Position numbers and translations under genes: made by a program. This document shows, piece after piece, positions 1 through 10,700 of a stretch of DNA of 64,000 nucleotides. Each line of letters opens with the position of its first letter. Within the stretch, counting starts at the first letter, position 1. The notes under the pieces are model-generated. The model did no database searches and was not told the origin of the DNA. It saw only the letters and a program-made list of their open reading frames with translations. The stretch is from contig JAOABA010000024.1 in assembly GCA_026418625.1 (NCBI GenBank), forward strand, positions 1 through 64,000. Direction: 5' to 3'. The stretch comes from Candidatus Kapaibacterium sp. (GTDB lineage: Bacteria; Bacteroidota; Ignavibacteria; Kapaibacteriales; UBA2268).

Positions 1-40
1 AAAATTTTTACAAATGTTTTAATAAATCGAGATAAAAATC

Positions 41-131
41 TTTGCGACCTTTGCGTAAGTCTCAGCGAACTCTGCGAGAAATAAAAAGAGTTTCACGCAG
101 AGAACGCAGAGGTAGAAAAGAGACCGCAGAG
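41..131. repeat. Dispersed intergenic palindromic repeat (CTTTGCG/CGCAGAG type)
   Basis: An imperfect inverted repeat built from CTTTGCG/CTCTGCG words on the left and CGCAGAG words on the right. The core is CTCTGCGAGAAA (70-81) facing TTTCACGCAGAG (91-102), eleven of twelve bases pairing across a 9-base loop. Outer arms (41-69 and 103-131) continue the same words less perfectly. It lies just beyond the 3' end of the minus-strand glycosyltransferase. I recall similar CGCAGAG-rich intergenic repeats in unrelated bacteria, but cannot confirm family membership here. Confidence 0.6.
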
Positions 132-182
132 CTTTAACTAAATTATTCTTAAATTCGAAATGAATAATTGAAGTTGTTTTAT

Positions 183-1307
183 TTAAGTTTTCTTGTTTGA
201 TAAGAGTTCAAGATAGTATTTAATGATATTATTAATCTCAATATCTCTATCAAATTTTTGTTCAACTGTGTAACGTGCTTTCTTACCGATTTTATCAAGC
301 AAATCTCTGTTCTGATAAAGCATATTTATTAAATCCGATAAGTCATTGCTATTTTTGGGTTCGAAAATATAACCGTTTTTTCCGGAATCAATAATTTCTG
401 GGACACCCCCACAATCTGTTCCGATGACTGCCAACGAGCAAGCCATTCCCTCTATTATCACCAAACCAAATGTCTCGCAATGGCTTGGAGCAACGAAAAT
501 ATCAAAGCAATTCATCAGCTCGGGAACTTTGTCAGTAAAAGGAAGAAAAATTACCTTATCCTCAATTTTGTTTTCAGTAATTGTATTATTGAGTTCTCTG
601 AAATATTCTTCATCATTAGAATCTCCGGCAAAAACGAGCTTGATATTTTCCTTGTTTTCCAATTCCATAAAAGCATTCAAAAGCACATCCTGACCTTTCT
701 GTCTGTCAATTCTGCCAATGCAACCAATTAAAAAATCTTCAGTGGGAAGATTGAAATTCTTTCTAAGTTCTATCTTCTTCTCTGGTATTGGTTTAAATTT
801 CTGGATATCAATTCCATAAGGTATTACTCTTACCTTGGTAGAATGAATTATAGTTGTTTTTAAAATATCTTCTTTCATTCTGTTATTAAGGACAACAGCA
901 CCGTCCAAATTCTTGAAAATCCAGTTATGGACTAAATCCTTCTTATTTAATCCTGATTGCATTTGCTGGTGGAAAACTATAATCGGTTTTTTCCGTGATA
1001 ACATCTTTGCAAGGATTGCAGTGCTTAAAAGTGAGGATTTCCCGACAATACTAATATCAGTTCCACTTTGATTAAAAATTTTGCTTAAATTATACGCAGC
1101 ATGAAAATTAAAATATGGCTGTTTCATTTTAATGTGTTTCACTTTTAAGTCTAATGTTTCAGCGAGCTTTTCCACTCTTGAATTGGGAAATGCAACCACA
1201 TCTACATTAAATGTCCGGTCTTGAAGTTCTTTGCCGAGCTTGGTTGTTGCAATCTCAAGACCGCCATATTCAAGCAAAGGATTAAAGATTGTGATATTAA
1301 TATTCAT
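183..1307 (-). CDS. Glycosyltransferase family 4 (group 1)
   Basis: A GT-B fold sugar transferase that probably moves a nucleotide-activated sugar onto a cell-surface glycan or lipid carrier in the cytoplasm. The N-terminal half has the acceptor-side motif (NPLLEYGGLEIAT). The C-terminal half has the donor-binding region GCIGRIDRQKGQDVLL and the E-x7-E element in ETFGLVIIEGMA. The ORF track starts at 1334, inside nth. I prefer the ATG at 1307 (MNINITIFN), six bases after the nth stop codon, because it removes the overlap and gives a normal GT4 N terminus; the length is then 374 residues. It is the last gene of a three-gene minus-strand cluster with nth and a GT2 gene. The acceptor sugar cannot be told from sequence. 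Confidence 0.85.
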   Translation of the reverse strand: MNINITIFNPLLEYGGLEIATTKLGKELQDRTFNVDVVAFPNSRVEKLAETLDLKVKHIKMKQPYFNFHAAYNLSKIFNQSGTDISIVGKSSLLSTAILAKMLSRKKPIIVFHQQMQSGLNKKDLVHNWIFKNLDGAVVLNNRMKEDILKTTIIHSTKVRVIPYGIDIQKFKPIPEKKIELRKNFNLPTEDFLIGCIGRIDRQKGQDVLLNAFMELENKENIKLVFAGDSNDEEYFRELNNTITENKIEDKVIFLPFTDKVPELMNCFDIFVAPSHCETFGLVIIEGMACSLAVIGTDCGGVPEIIDSGKNGYIFEPKNSNDLSDLINMLYQNRDLLDKIGKKARYTVEQKFDRDIEINNIIKYYLELLSNKKT

Positions 1308-1312
1308 ATTAT

Positions 1313-1981
1313 TTACAAAACTGCTGAAGGGCAATACTTATTTATTTTACAAATTCCACATTTTGGTTTTCTTGAAGTGCATACTTTTCTGCCTAAGTTA
1401 ATAAAATAGTGAGTGAAGATAACCCATTGATTTTTAGGAATTAATTCCATTAGTTCAAATTCAATTTTTTCTGCATTATTTGTCTGAACAAAACCAAGCC
1501 TTTGCGAAATTCGACTTACGTGTGTATCTACGACAATACCCGGGACATTAAAACAATGCCCAAGAATAACGTTTCCAGTTTTTCTACCAACACCGGGAAT
1601 TTTGAGTAAATCATCCATATTATCGGGGACTCTGCAATTAAATTCTTCCAAAATCATTTTTGAGGCAGCTTTTATGTGTCGGGCTTTAGCTTTATAATAT
1701 CCTGTTGAAAAAATCAGAGATTCCAACTCCTCATTTTCCAAATTTACGAAGTGTTCTGGCAGAAAATATTTTTTGAAAAGCTGTTCAGTAACAATATTAA
1801 CCCTTGCATCAGTGCATTGAGCCGATAGTATCGTAGCGATTAATAGTTCGAAGGGTGTTGAGAAATTAAGTTGTATTTTGACATCAGGATATTCCTTCTT
1901 CAAAATATCCAGAATTTTTTTCATTCTTTTCTTTTCTGCTTCTTTCTCAGATTTGTTTATCTTTTCTTCGCCTTTTTTCAT
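1313..1981 (-). CDS. nth: Endonuclease III (DNA glycosylase/AP lyase)
   Basis: Base-excision repair enzyme that removes oxidised pyrimidines and nicks the abasic site. The helix-hairpin-helix IPGVGRKTGNVIL carries the catalytic lysine, and VDTHVSRISQRLG carries the catalytic aspartate. The C terminus has the iron-sulfur cluster pattern C-x6-C-x2-C-x5-C (from CTSRKPKC to the final CPSAVL). All functional residues are therefore present. The 222-residue length includes about 19 extra, highly charged residues at the N terminus, so a start at Met20 (MKKILDILKK) is an alternative. The gene overlaps the upstream GT2 gene by four bases (ATGA), which indicates translational coupling with genes of unrelated function. 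Confidence 0.95.
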   Translation of the reverse strand: MKKGEEKINKSEKEAEKKRMKKILDILKKEYPDVKIQLNFSTPFELLIATILSAQCTDARVNIVTEQLFKKYFLPEHFVNLENEELESLIFSTGYYKAKARHIKAASKMILEEFNCRVPDNMDDLLKIPGVGRKTGNVILGHCFNVPGIVVDTHVSRISQRLGFVQTNNAEKIEFELMELIPKNQWVIFTHYFINLGRKVCTSRKPKCGICKINKYCPSAVL

Positions 1982-2613
1982 TTTAACTGTGATTTTAAAA
2001 AATTACACATTGAATTTGGTGTTTCTCTATGATAAATATAAGTTTTTATTTCAGTTTTCATAATTTTCAAGCCACAATTTTCAACTCTTTCGAAAAAATC
2101 TGTATCATCAGCATAATCAACATTTCTAAAATAACCGATTTTTTGAAATACATCCCTTTTTATAAAAAAAGTTCCTCCTATAATGCAATTATCTAAATGA
2201 ATTAATTTAGATGGGTTATTTTTATCAGGGACAAAGGGATCACCGAAAATTTCGAAGCCACCGTGGAGCAGATCAATTTGAGGATTTTCCTGCAAGATTA
2301 AATATCTCGTTGTAAGATGGTTGATTTTATATTCATCATCTGAATCAAGAAATGTTATATATTGTCCCCTTGATTGATAAACACCTGTATTTCTTGCAGT
2401 TGGTAAACCCTGATTTTTTTGGAAAATGTATTTGATATTACTGTAACTTAGGACAATTGGCTTAATTACCTCAAAAGTATTATCACTGCTTCCATCATCC
2501 ACAATAACTGCCTCCCAATCTGTGAAGTCCTGATTTATAAGCGATTTCAAAGCTCGTGTTATGAGCTTTTCTCTGTTAAAGGCAGTAATAATAATTGAGA
2601 AAAAAGGTCCCAA
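1978..2613 (-). CDS. Glycosyltransferase family 2
   Basis: A GT-A fold transferase of 211 residues. It begins with the typical first strand (FSIIITAFNREKLITRAL), followed by VIVDDGSSDNT and the metal- and nucleotide-binding FLDSDDEY (DxD-type). It has no membrane segments and is short for the family, ending soon after the acceptor region. It is the first gene of the minus-strand cluster and ends in a four-base overlap with nth. With the GT4 gene downstream it probably contributes to a surface polysaccharide or glycolipid, but no other glycan genes adjoin, so the product is unknown. Confidence 0.85.
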   Translation of the reverse strand: MGPFFSIIITAFNREKLITRALKSLINQDFTDWEAVIVDDGSSDNTFEVIKPIVLSYSNIKYIFQKNQGLPTARNTGVYQSRGQYITFLDSDDEYKINHLTTRYLILQENPQIDLLHGGFEIFGDPFVPDKNNPSKLIHLDNCIIGGTFFIKRDVFQKIGYFRNVDYADDTDFFERVENCGLKIMKTEIKTYIYHRETPNSMCNFLKSQLK

Positions 2614-2704
2614 ATTTTTTTAATTCCGCAAATAAAAGAAACTTAAACGATTAGTAATTAAAATTAGTCATTAGAGATTGATTTATTAATAGTTATAACT
2701 ATTT

Positions 2705-3367
2705 ATGGATTTTGTAAAATTTTGGACAGTATGCTCTCTTAATGGAATATTGTTAGATGAAGAGCAAATGGTTTTAATTGAGAGATATTCTAACGAATTG
2801 CTCTATTGGAACAAGAAGGTTAATCTCATTTCCAGAAAAGATGAAGAAAATCTTCTTGAAAGACATATCTTACATTCCCTGACACCATTAAAATACATTA
2901 GTTTTAAAGAAAAAGCATATTGCCTTGATGTTGGCACGGGCGGTGGTTTGCCGGGGATACCATTGAAAATTGCAAGACCTGATTTGAAATTTACCTTAAT
3001 TGATTCTATTTCTAAGAAAATAAAAATGACAGAAATGTTTGCAAAGCATACTGAATTGAAAGACATTAAGGCAATAGCAATCCGAGCCGAAGATTATGAA
3101 AAATCAAACAACAACATAAAAAGATTTGACTATATTTTTTCGAGAGCTGTGGCTAAAACTGACTTAGTAATAAGCTGGGTGAGGAATATAATAAAAAAGG
3201 ACGGGTTAATCGTCTTGTATAAAGGCGGAAATTTGGATGAAGAAATTGAAATAGCTAAGAGAAGGTTCAAAGATGTTGATATAAATGTTATCAGCATTAA
3301 TATGAATGGCAGTTCTTGGTTCAGCGATGAGGATAAAAAATTATTGGTTTGTAAATTTAATATTTAA
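2705..3367 (+). CDS. rsmG: 16S rRNA (guanine527-N7)-methyltransferase
   Basis: Methylates N7 of G527 in 16S rRNA using S-adenosylmethionine. The Rossmann SAM-binding motif is LDVGTGGGLPGIPLKIA, and the upstream LLYWNKKVNLIS and ERHILHSL are typical RsmG/GidB signatures. The 220-residue length is normal. The gene is divergent from the GT2 gene, with 91 bases between them. In many genomes rsmG sits beside mnmG near the origin; neither mnmG nor DnaA-box clusters were noticed here, so this locus gives no sign of oriC. Confidence 0.95.
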   Translation: MDFVKFWTVCSLNGILLDEEQMVLIERYSNELLYWNKKVNLISRKDEENLLERHILHSLTPLKYISFKEKAYCLDVGTGGGLPGIPLKIARPDLKFTLIDSISKKIKMTEMFAKHTELKDIKAIAIRAEDYEKSNNNIKRFDYIFSRAVAKTDLVISWVRNIIKKDGLIVLYKGGNLDEEIEIAKRRFKDVDINVISINMNGSSWFSDEDKKLLVCKFNI

Positions 3368-3401
3368 AACTATTTGAACTTTTTTGGATATATAAACTGA
3401 A

Positions 3402-4076
3402 ATGAGTAGGAAAGTATATATAATATTACTTCTGGCAATTTTCTTGTTATCATTCGATAATTTGATTTGCCAAAAGTCAGACAGCAAGATTAAACTGGCA
3501 CGTGTTAAATATTCAGGCGGTGGTGATTGGTATAATGACCCTTCGGCAGAGGTTAACTTGTTACGTTATGTTGCGAAAGCAACAAATATCCCCGTAGAGC
3601 CTGTTTATGAATATGTTGATCTTGCTTCAGACAATTTATTTCTTTATCCTTTACTTTTCCTGACAGGACACGGCAATGTTAATTTTACCGAAGAAGAAGT
3701 CAGAAAATTAAGGACTTACCTTCAAAATGGGGGTTTCCTTTATATTGATGATGATTATGGTTTAGATGAGTTCATTCGCAAAGAGATGAAAAAGGTTTTT
3801 CCCGATCAGGATTTTGTTGAACTACCTTTTTCTCACGGTATATATCACAGTCATTTCAAATTTCCAAATGGACTGCCAAAAATTCACGAACACGATAAAA
3901 AAGTCCCGCAAGGATTTGGTTTATTTTATCAAGGAAGATTGTGTGTATTTTATACTTATGAGGCTAATTTGGGTGACGGTTGGCCAGATCCTGAAATCCA
4001 TAACGATCCACCTGAAAAGCGTGAAGCTTCCCTTCAAATGGGAACAAACATTATTGTTTGGGCTTTGACTAACTAA
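3402..4076 (+). CDS. DUF4159 domain protein, exported
   Basis: A 224-residue protein with an N-terminal signal peptide (hydrophobic stretch VYIILLLAIFLLSF). The remainder matches DUF4159: KLARVKYSGGGDWYNDPSAE near the start, then FLTGHGNVNFTEEE, GGFLYIDDDYGLD and a C-terminal NIIVWALTN. The fold is thought to resemble a class I glutamine amidotransferase or ThuA-like domain, and no enzyme activity is established. It is 14 bases upstream of the DUF4175 gene; these two families are commonly neighbours in Bacteroidota alongside MoxR/DUF58/BatA-type genes. A role in an envelope complex is an inference from that context. Confidence 0.85.
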   Translation: MSRKVYIILLLAIFLLSFDNLICQKSDSKIKLARVKYSGGGDWYNDPSAEVNLLRYVAKATNIPVEPVYEYVDLASDNLFLYPLLFLTGHGNVNFTEEEVRKLRTYLQNGGFLYIDDDYGLDEFIRKEMKKVFPDQDFVELPFSHGIYHSHFKFPNGLPKIHEHDKKVPQGFGLFYQGRLCVFYTYEANLGDGWPDPEIHNDPPEKREASLQMGTNIIVWALTN

Positions 4077-4090
4077 TACAAAGGACAATT

Positions 4091-7000
4091 ATGCCTGAAT
4101 ATATAAATAAATATCAAGAAATTTTAAGTAGATTAAATTCAACAGCAAGAAAAGAATCCACTTTAATTTTACTCGAAGCTCTCATAAAAATTTTGACATT
4201 TGGAATGATAATTTCATTATCATTTTCTTTAGTAGAATTGATAATGAATGGTGATAAAAGCTTCAGGTTCATTTTATTCTTTCTATCATTATCAACTTTA
4301 TTCGTTTTATCAGTAAAATTCCTAATTCCTTTTTTCAGCAGGACTATTGGTTCGGCAAAACCAAATCCATATAGTATTGCTCTCAGAGTTGGTAATTATT
4401 ATCCTGAAATTAAGGACAGATTATGCAATACTTTGCAGCTTGTTGGAAATATAAATATAAGTGCCGGCACATCAGAATCCCTCACTCTTGCAGCTTTTGA
4501 AGAAGTATCAAAGGAAGTGAAGGGAAAAGACTTTAATGTAATCATCGAAAAAAGCAAATTGAAAAAAAGCCTGATATTTTTCCTCATAACTTTTATTATT
4601 ACTGTTTTATCATTTACAATTTTTCAAAATAGCCTTGGTTTTGCATTTTATCGGGTAGTAAATTATAATCAGTCATTTAATCCTCCGGCACCCTTCAAGC
4701 TTTATTTAGAACCTTTGAATAAAACTGTTCTTAGGGGTGAAAATGTTAAAATCACAGTTAAAACAAGCGGCAATCCACCGGAAAAGATAAATCTAATTAT
4801 TAAAGAAAATAATCAGGAAAATCCTGACAGTTACAATCTAAAATTAGATAAAAATAATAACTACGTTTTCGAAATTGCAACAATAAAAAATTCAATTGAA
4901 TATTATGCTGAAGCGGAGTGGCTCACAGACATAATTACTACTGACAAAGGAAAAATAAATGTAATAGATTTACCTTTGATCAAATCTCTGACAGGGAAGC
5001 TCATCTATCCATCTTATACAAATTTAGGCGCCAGAAATATTGACGAGCAAACGACTGAAATTTCTGCTTTGATTGGCTCGAGGCTCGATTTCTCATTATT
5101 ATCAAATAAAGATATAAAAGATGCCAAAATCTTTTTTGTTAAGAATAATTTTAATACTTCCAACAATGATTTAACAGGAGAAACTGCAAAAGAGCTAAAG
5201 AATGATACTGTTATCATAGGTTTGAAATCTGCGGGAAATAGGGCAAACGGCGGTTTTACAATCAATCAGTCAGGTGTATTCCATTTCGAGATAGCCGATA
5301 AAGACGGTCAAAAAAGCACAAATCCAATTAAATATAATGTTTTAGCTTTAACTGATGAATATCCAAGAATAGAGCTTATTGACCCAACAACTGATGTTCA
5401 AATCGGTGAATCAGCTTTACTGCCAGTCAGGTTAAGTGTTTCAGATGATTACGGTATAACAAGCTTAAAGCTTTATTACAAACTTCTCGAATCAAGATAT
5501 TCGCCACCTGATCCAAAATATTCAAATCTATCTATACCGTTGCTATCTAATGAAACATCAATGGAGGTTCCTTATCTTTGGGACTTAAAGAAAATTGATA
5601 TATCTCCCGGGGATATTTATGAGTTTTATTTTGAAGTTGCTGATAATGACAGAGTCAGGGGACCAAAAACAGCTCGGACTAAATCATTGCTTGTCAGACT
5701 TCCTTCGATAGAAGAGGCACTCAGAGCAGTTGATACAGACCAGAAAAAAATCGAAGAAGAACTGAAAAAAGTCCTTAAAGAATCCAATGAATTGAAAAAA
5801 CAGATGGATGAATTGGACAAAGAATTACTTAAAAATCAGTACAAACCCCAATTAGATTGGAAAGACAAGAAAAAAGCCGAAGATATTCTTAAAAAGAAAG
5901 AAGAAATTCAAAAGAAATTCGAACAAATTCAACAAAGTTTAGACCAACTTAATAAATCATTGCAGGATAATAATGTTCTGTCGCCAGAGACTGTCCAGAA
6001 ATTTTTGGAGTTGCAAAAATTGATGGAAGAAGTAGATTCACCAGAATTAAGAAAGATGCAGGAAGCAATGCAACAAGCAATGGATAAAATGTCTCCTGAA
6101 GATTTGAAGAAGGCAATGCAAAACTATAAATTCGATGAAGAACGATTTAGACAAAGCATAGAAAGAACACTAAAAATTTTAAAAAGACTTCAAGCTGAGC
6201 AAAAGGCTGACGCATTAAGCAAAATGGCTGAAGAATTAACCAAGAAACAGGAAGAGCTTAATAAACAGCTTAATAACACTAATCCTTCAGACAAGCAAAA
6301 ACGAGATGAATTAGCCAAACAGCAGGATAAGTTAAACGAGGATTTGAAAAATATCTCGGATAATCTGAAAAGCCTTGAGGACTTAATGAAGGAGATTGGC
6401 GACAATATGCCAATGAAAGAGCTTCAGGATGCGAAAGATGCACTTAATGAAAATGAAACATCAGATGCAATGCAGGAAGCAAGCAAGGATATGCAGTCGG
6501 GTGATTTTAACAAGGCTGACAGCAAACAAAAAAAGGCTTCATCGAACCTTAAGAAGTTTGCTGAAAATATGAATAAGCTAAAAAATGAGATGAACGACAG
6601 AGTTACTCAAGAAGCCATCAGAAAAATGCAAAAGGCTACTACTGATATGCTTAAACTGTCACAAATGCAGGAAGATCTAAGGAATCAAACCAAAAATTCG
6701 GATTATAATTCAACAAAGTTTAATGAATTAGCAGAAAATCAAGCACAAATATCATCTGCAATGAGCAATTTGGTAAATTCTATGATGGATCTTGCCAATA
6801 AGACTTTCGCAGTAACACCAGAAATGGCAAAAGATTTGGGAGATGCCCTTCAGAAAATGCAACAAGCTATGCAAAGTCTTGCTAACAGGCAGACAAGTAA
6901 TGCATCGAGAGCTCAGCAAGACGCAATGTCTTCAATGAATCAGGCAGCTATGCAAATGCAACAAATGCTTTCAATGATGCAAAATCAGGGAAGTGGAGCT

Positions 7001-7603
7001 TGTGAAAATCCCGGTGGTTCGGGTCCCGGCAAAAAACCCGGGCAACAACCCGGAATGGGCTTTATGGAAAGGTTGCAACAATTAGCTGCTCAACAGCAAA
7101 TGATTAACCAATCATTGCAAAAACTTTCGGGGCAGGGTGGTGGTTTATCGGATCAGCAGAGAAATGAATTAGGTCGTATTGCCGGTGATCAAGGAAAAGC
7201 TCAAAAGACACTGGAAGAATTAGCCAAAGAGCAGAAACAATTCTCAGGGGAAAGACTTGCTTTAGGGGACTTGGAAAAAATTGCTAAAGAGATGAAGGAA
7301 GTAATGACTGATTTGCAAAGTGGTAATATAACTCCCGAAACACTCAAAAGACAGGAAAGAATTCTTTCTCGATTACTTGATGCAACCAAATCTATAAACG
7401 AAAGAGATTACGAGAAAAAAAGAGAATCCCGCACTGGAATTGATGTTATTCGAAAAAGTCCTGATGCTCTCAAATTAATGACTGATGAAGACCGAAAACG
7501 AACATTGCAGGATATTCTTAGAAACTTAAAAGAAGGCTATTCAACTGATTATGAAAATATAATAAAAAAATATTTTGAGCAGCTACAGCAATTCCCTCAG
7601 TAA
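4091..7603 (+). CDS. DUF4175 family large membrane protein
   Basis: An 1170-residue inner-membrane protein. Two hydrophobic segments lie in the first 90 residues (around FGMIISLSFSLVELIM and FILFFLSLSTLFVLSVKFLI) and another near residues 158-175 (IFFLITFIITVLSF). A beta-rich periplasmic-type region of roughly residues 200-540 follows. The second half is a long predicted coiled coil, rich in Lys, Gln, Glu and Met, with a short Gly/Pro-rich linker (GGSGPGKKPGQQPG) near residue 980. This architecture matches DUF4175, whose function is unknown. The adjacent DUF4159 gene, also exported, suggests a shared membrane complex. The GGACAATT just before the ATG is a modest ribosome-binding site. Confidence 0.8.
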   Translation: MPEYINKYQEILSRLNSTARKESTLILLEALIKILTFGMIISLSFSLVELIMNGDKSFRFILFFLSLSTLFVLSVKFLIPFFSRTIGSAKPNPYSIALRVGNYYPEIKDRLCNTLQLVGNINISAGTSESLTLAAFEEVSKEVKGKDFNVIIEKSKLKKSLIFFLITFIITVLSFTIFQNSLGFAFYRVVNYNQSFNPPAPFKLYLEPLNKTVLRGENVKITVKTSGNPPEKINLIIKENNQENPDSYNLKLDKNNNYVFEIATIKNSIEYYAEAEWLTDIITTDKGKINVIDLPLIKSLTGKLIYPSYTNLGARNIDEQTTEISALIGSRLDFSLLSNKDIKDAKIFFVKNNFNTSNNDLTGETAKELKNDTVIIGLKSAGNRANGGFTINQSGVFHFEIADKDGQKSTNPIKYNVLALTDEYPRIELIDPTTDVQIGESALLPVRLSVSDDYGITSLKLYYKLLESRYSPPDPKYSNLSIPLLSNETSMEVPYLWDLKKIDISPGDIYEFYFEVADNDRVRGPKTARTKSLLVRLPSIEEALRAVDTDQKKIEEELKKVLKESNELKKQMDELDKELLKNQYKPQLDWKDKKKAEDILKKKEEIQKKFEQIQQSLDQLNKSLQDNNVLSPETVQKFLELQKLMEEVDSPELRKMQEAMQQAMDKMSPEDLKKAMQNYKFDEERFRQSIERTLKILKRLQAEQKADALSKMAEELTKKQEELNKQLNNTNPSDKQKRDELAKQQDKLNEDLKNISDNLKSLEDLMKEIGDNMPMKELQDAKDALNENETSDAMQEASKDMQSGDFNKADSKQKKASSNLKKFAENMNKLKNEMNDRVTQEAIRKMQKATTDMLKLSQMQEDLRNQTKNSDYNSTKFNELAENQAQISSAMSNLVNSMMDLANKTFAVTPEMAKDLGDALQKMQQAMQSLANRQTSNASRAQQDAMSSMNQAAMQMQQMLSMMQNQGSGACENPGGSGPGKKPGQQPGMGFMERLQQLAAQQQMINQSLQKLSGQGGGLSDQQRNELGRIAGDQGKAQKTLEELAKEQKQFSGERLALGDLEKIAKEMKEVMTDLQSGNITPETLKRQERILSRLLDATKSINERDYEKKRESRTGIDVIRKSPDALKLMTDEDRKRTLQDILRNLKEGYSTDYENIIKKYFEQLQQFPQ

Positions 7604-7729
7604 ATTGAGCTAAAAACCTTTTTTTTTGAAAGTGAGAATTTATCAAACACTTATATTACTGGAAAAAAATTTGGTATTTATGCGGTCTAAAGCATTGATA
7701 AATATATCTACAAATTTTTTTTATTTTTT

Positions 7730-7758
7730 TTTGTTAATTGAAAGTTAAGTTACTTTCT
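7730..7758 (+). promoter_or_regulatory. Candidate Bacteroidota-type promoter for the hybrid kinase
   Basis: TTTG (7730-7733) followed after 17 bases by TACTTTCT (7751-7758) approximates the Bacteroidota -33/-7 consensus (TTTG, about 19 bases, TAnnTTTG), 34 bases before the kinase ATG. The -7 element has mismatches at the end. The same TTAAGTTACTTT string occurs at 36635-36646, upstream of the RCC1-repeat gene. Confidence 0.3.
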
Positions 7759-7792
7759 TAGCAAAATAATTTTTATTTATTAAATTAACGGG

Positions 7793-10700
7793 ATGCATAA
7801 GTTTATTAACAGATTAATTAATTTCTTTGATTTATTCAATAAGGTAACAAACATCCCTTTAAATTTACTTAATAAGAAAGGAGAAGTTCTTTTTTCTTCT
7901 TATGAATACTGGCGAGAAAGGAATTTTAGTAGAGAAAATTATGACTTAATTGATTCAATTTATAACGAACTGGCAGTTAGCAAACTTAAATCATATCAAT
8001 CCAAACCTGATTTGTTAAATATCGAGGCTAAACTTTTAATAACTAATAATTTTTTATATTCATTTCATTTACCGTTAAAAAGTTATTCTGACAATTTTTG
8101 CTTGGTAATTGGAAATTTTTTTCTTGGAGAAAAGATTTTAGATTTAAAACTTATAAATAAAATTGCTGAGAAGGTTGGCTGTGATGTTTTTTTAGTCGAG
8201 GAAGTAATTGATAAAATACCTGTCTTAACACAGGAAAAACTTAATTCAGTTCAAACATTTATTGAAAATTTCATACAGAATTTTCTAAAAACTGAGTCTG
8301 ATATTATTCCTGAGGAGGAAACACAAAAGCAAGAGGGGAAGATTGCTTCAGCTATAAATCTGAATAATATCAATATAGACTTTTTGGATTTTCTTGAACA
8401 TAATTCAAGAACTATTAAACTTCTGATAGATGAGAAATTCAATTTTCTCTCAATTAATCAATATTTTGAAGAATTATTTGGTGTTAAAAAGGATGAAATA
8501 ATTGGGAAAAATATATTGGATTTTATTTCCAAATCATCCAGATCGAGACTAAGGCTTTATCTTGAAAAACTTGAAATTGATGAAATATCAGTGCCTATTT
8601 CCATAGAAATGACAAGTAAAAGCCAGCAGCCTTTAACTTTTATACTAAACTTTGAAAGAATAAGGCAAAATGAAGAAGGGAACCGTATTTATTTTGCTTA
8701 TGGTTTTAATATAACCTCTTCATCTCACGAAATACAGTCGTTAAGAGAAAATGAAGAAAAATATCGGAATATAGTTGAACAATCATCGGATGGAATATTT
8801 ATTACGGACCAGAACGGCAGAATTATTGAATGGAATAAGGCTTTGGAAAATATTACTGGATTGAAAAAAGAAGAAGTAATTGGCAAATATAGTTGGGATA
8901 TTAAAGAACCATTTGACCTCGACTCACTCAGTTATTATGAGCTTAATTATATTGTCAGTGAATTCGAAAATTATGGCTATGTTAATGAAAATTATGAATT
9001 AATCAATAAGCTAAGCGAGCAAAGAATATTAAACAAATTCGGAGAAAATAAGATAGTTCAATCAATAGTATTTCCTATAAAAACAAGCAAAGGGAATTTG
9101 ATTGGCTCAATAATCAGAGACATAACTAACAAGAAAAATCTCGAAGCAGAATTAATCAAAGCTAAAGAAGATGCAGAATCAGCTAATAAAGCAAAAAGTG
9201 AATTTCTGGCTATGATGAGCCACGAGATAAGAACTCCAATGAATGGAATATTGGGGATGGTGGAATTAGCTCTTACTACCGAATTAACACCAGAACAAAG
9301 AGAATATCTTGAAGCAGTTGAGCATTCTGCAGAGTCTCTCTTAAATATAATCAATCAGATATTGGACTTTTCAAAAATTGAAGCTGGAAAACTTGAAATT
9401 GAAATTACAGAATTTAATCTTAGGGATTTAGTTGAGAAAATAGCCAATATTTTGTCAATAAAGGCATTTGAGAAAAATCTTGAATTAATCTTAGATTATG
9501 ATTTTAACTTACCTGATATTTTTTATGGGGATTCGGTCAGAATAAGACAAATTTTAATAAATTTATTGATTAATGCTATTAAATTCACAGATTACGGAGA
9601 TATTGTTTTTTCAGTTAAGGGTAATAATGTTGAAGGAAATTACTATGAGTTGGAATTTTCGATTACAGACACTGGAATTGGAATAGCCGAAGATAAATTG
9701 GATAAATTATTTACTGAATTCACTCAGTTAAGCGACAGTGCAACACGAAATTATGGAGGGACAGGATTAGGACTTGCTATATCAAAACAGTTAGCGACCC
9801 TGATGGGAGGCGAGGTAAACGTAAAAAGCAAATTAAATAAAGGAAGCACTTTCACATTCAAGATAAAGTTAGAAGCGGGCGAGATAAAACAGCTCCCTGC
9901 AGTATCTAATGAAATATCCTATACTGATAAAAATATTTTGGTAATTGATGATAACCAAAAATCATTGAATTTAATATCGAAAATCCTGACCTATTTAGGA
10001 ATGAATGTTCAGACAGTTTCAAATCTCAGTGATATTTTTATAAAATTAAAAGAAGCTGAATTAGAAAAGCTGACTTATGATGCAATCCTCCTTGATATTC
10101 AATTGCAACATTTGGATGGAATTTCGATAATGAACCAGATAAGAACTGAATTAAGCACCAAAGATTTACCATTTATTGTAATGCTGACACCTCAGGATTT
10201 AACAACTCATTTAAAAAAGTTAAAAGCCAATGAAGTTGAAAATTATCTAATTAAGCCTATTAAATTTAACGAGTTAATAAATGTCATAAATTCTTTATTC
10301 ACAAAAGGAAAAAATAAGCAAATAAAGATTGATTTTAGTGAAAATAAAGAAGATATAAAAGAGGCAGAGAGAAACCAAAACAATTTAAAAATTTTAGTTG
10401 CTGAAGATAATATTATCAGTAGTCAGTTAACTGTATCTATTCTTAAAAAAAGAGGTTACGAAGTTGTTACAGCCGCGAATGGTGAGGAAGCTGTTGAACT
10501 TTATAAAAACAATCACTTTGATTTAATTTTGATGGATGTTTTAATGCCAAATCTCGATGGTTTTGCCGCTACAAGAAAAATCAGGGAATTAGAGAAAGCG
10601 ATGAATAGACATACGCCTATAATAGCTTTAACAGCTCACGCTATTGAAGGTTTCAAAAAACAATGTCTCGAAAGCGGTATGAATGGATATCTTTCAAAAC

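Noticed and set aside
2705-3367. rsmG as a marker of the replication origin
   Set aside because: No mnmG, dnaA, parAB or cluster of DnaA boxes was seen nearby.
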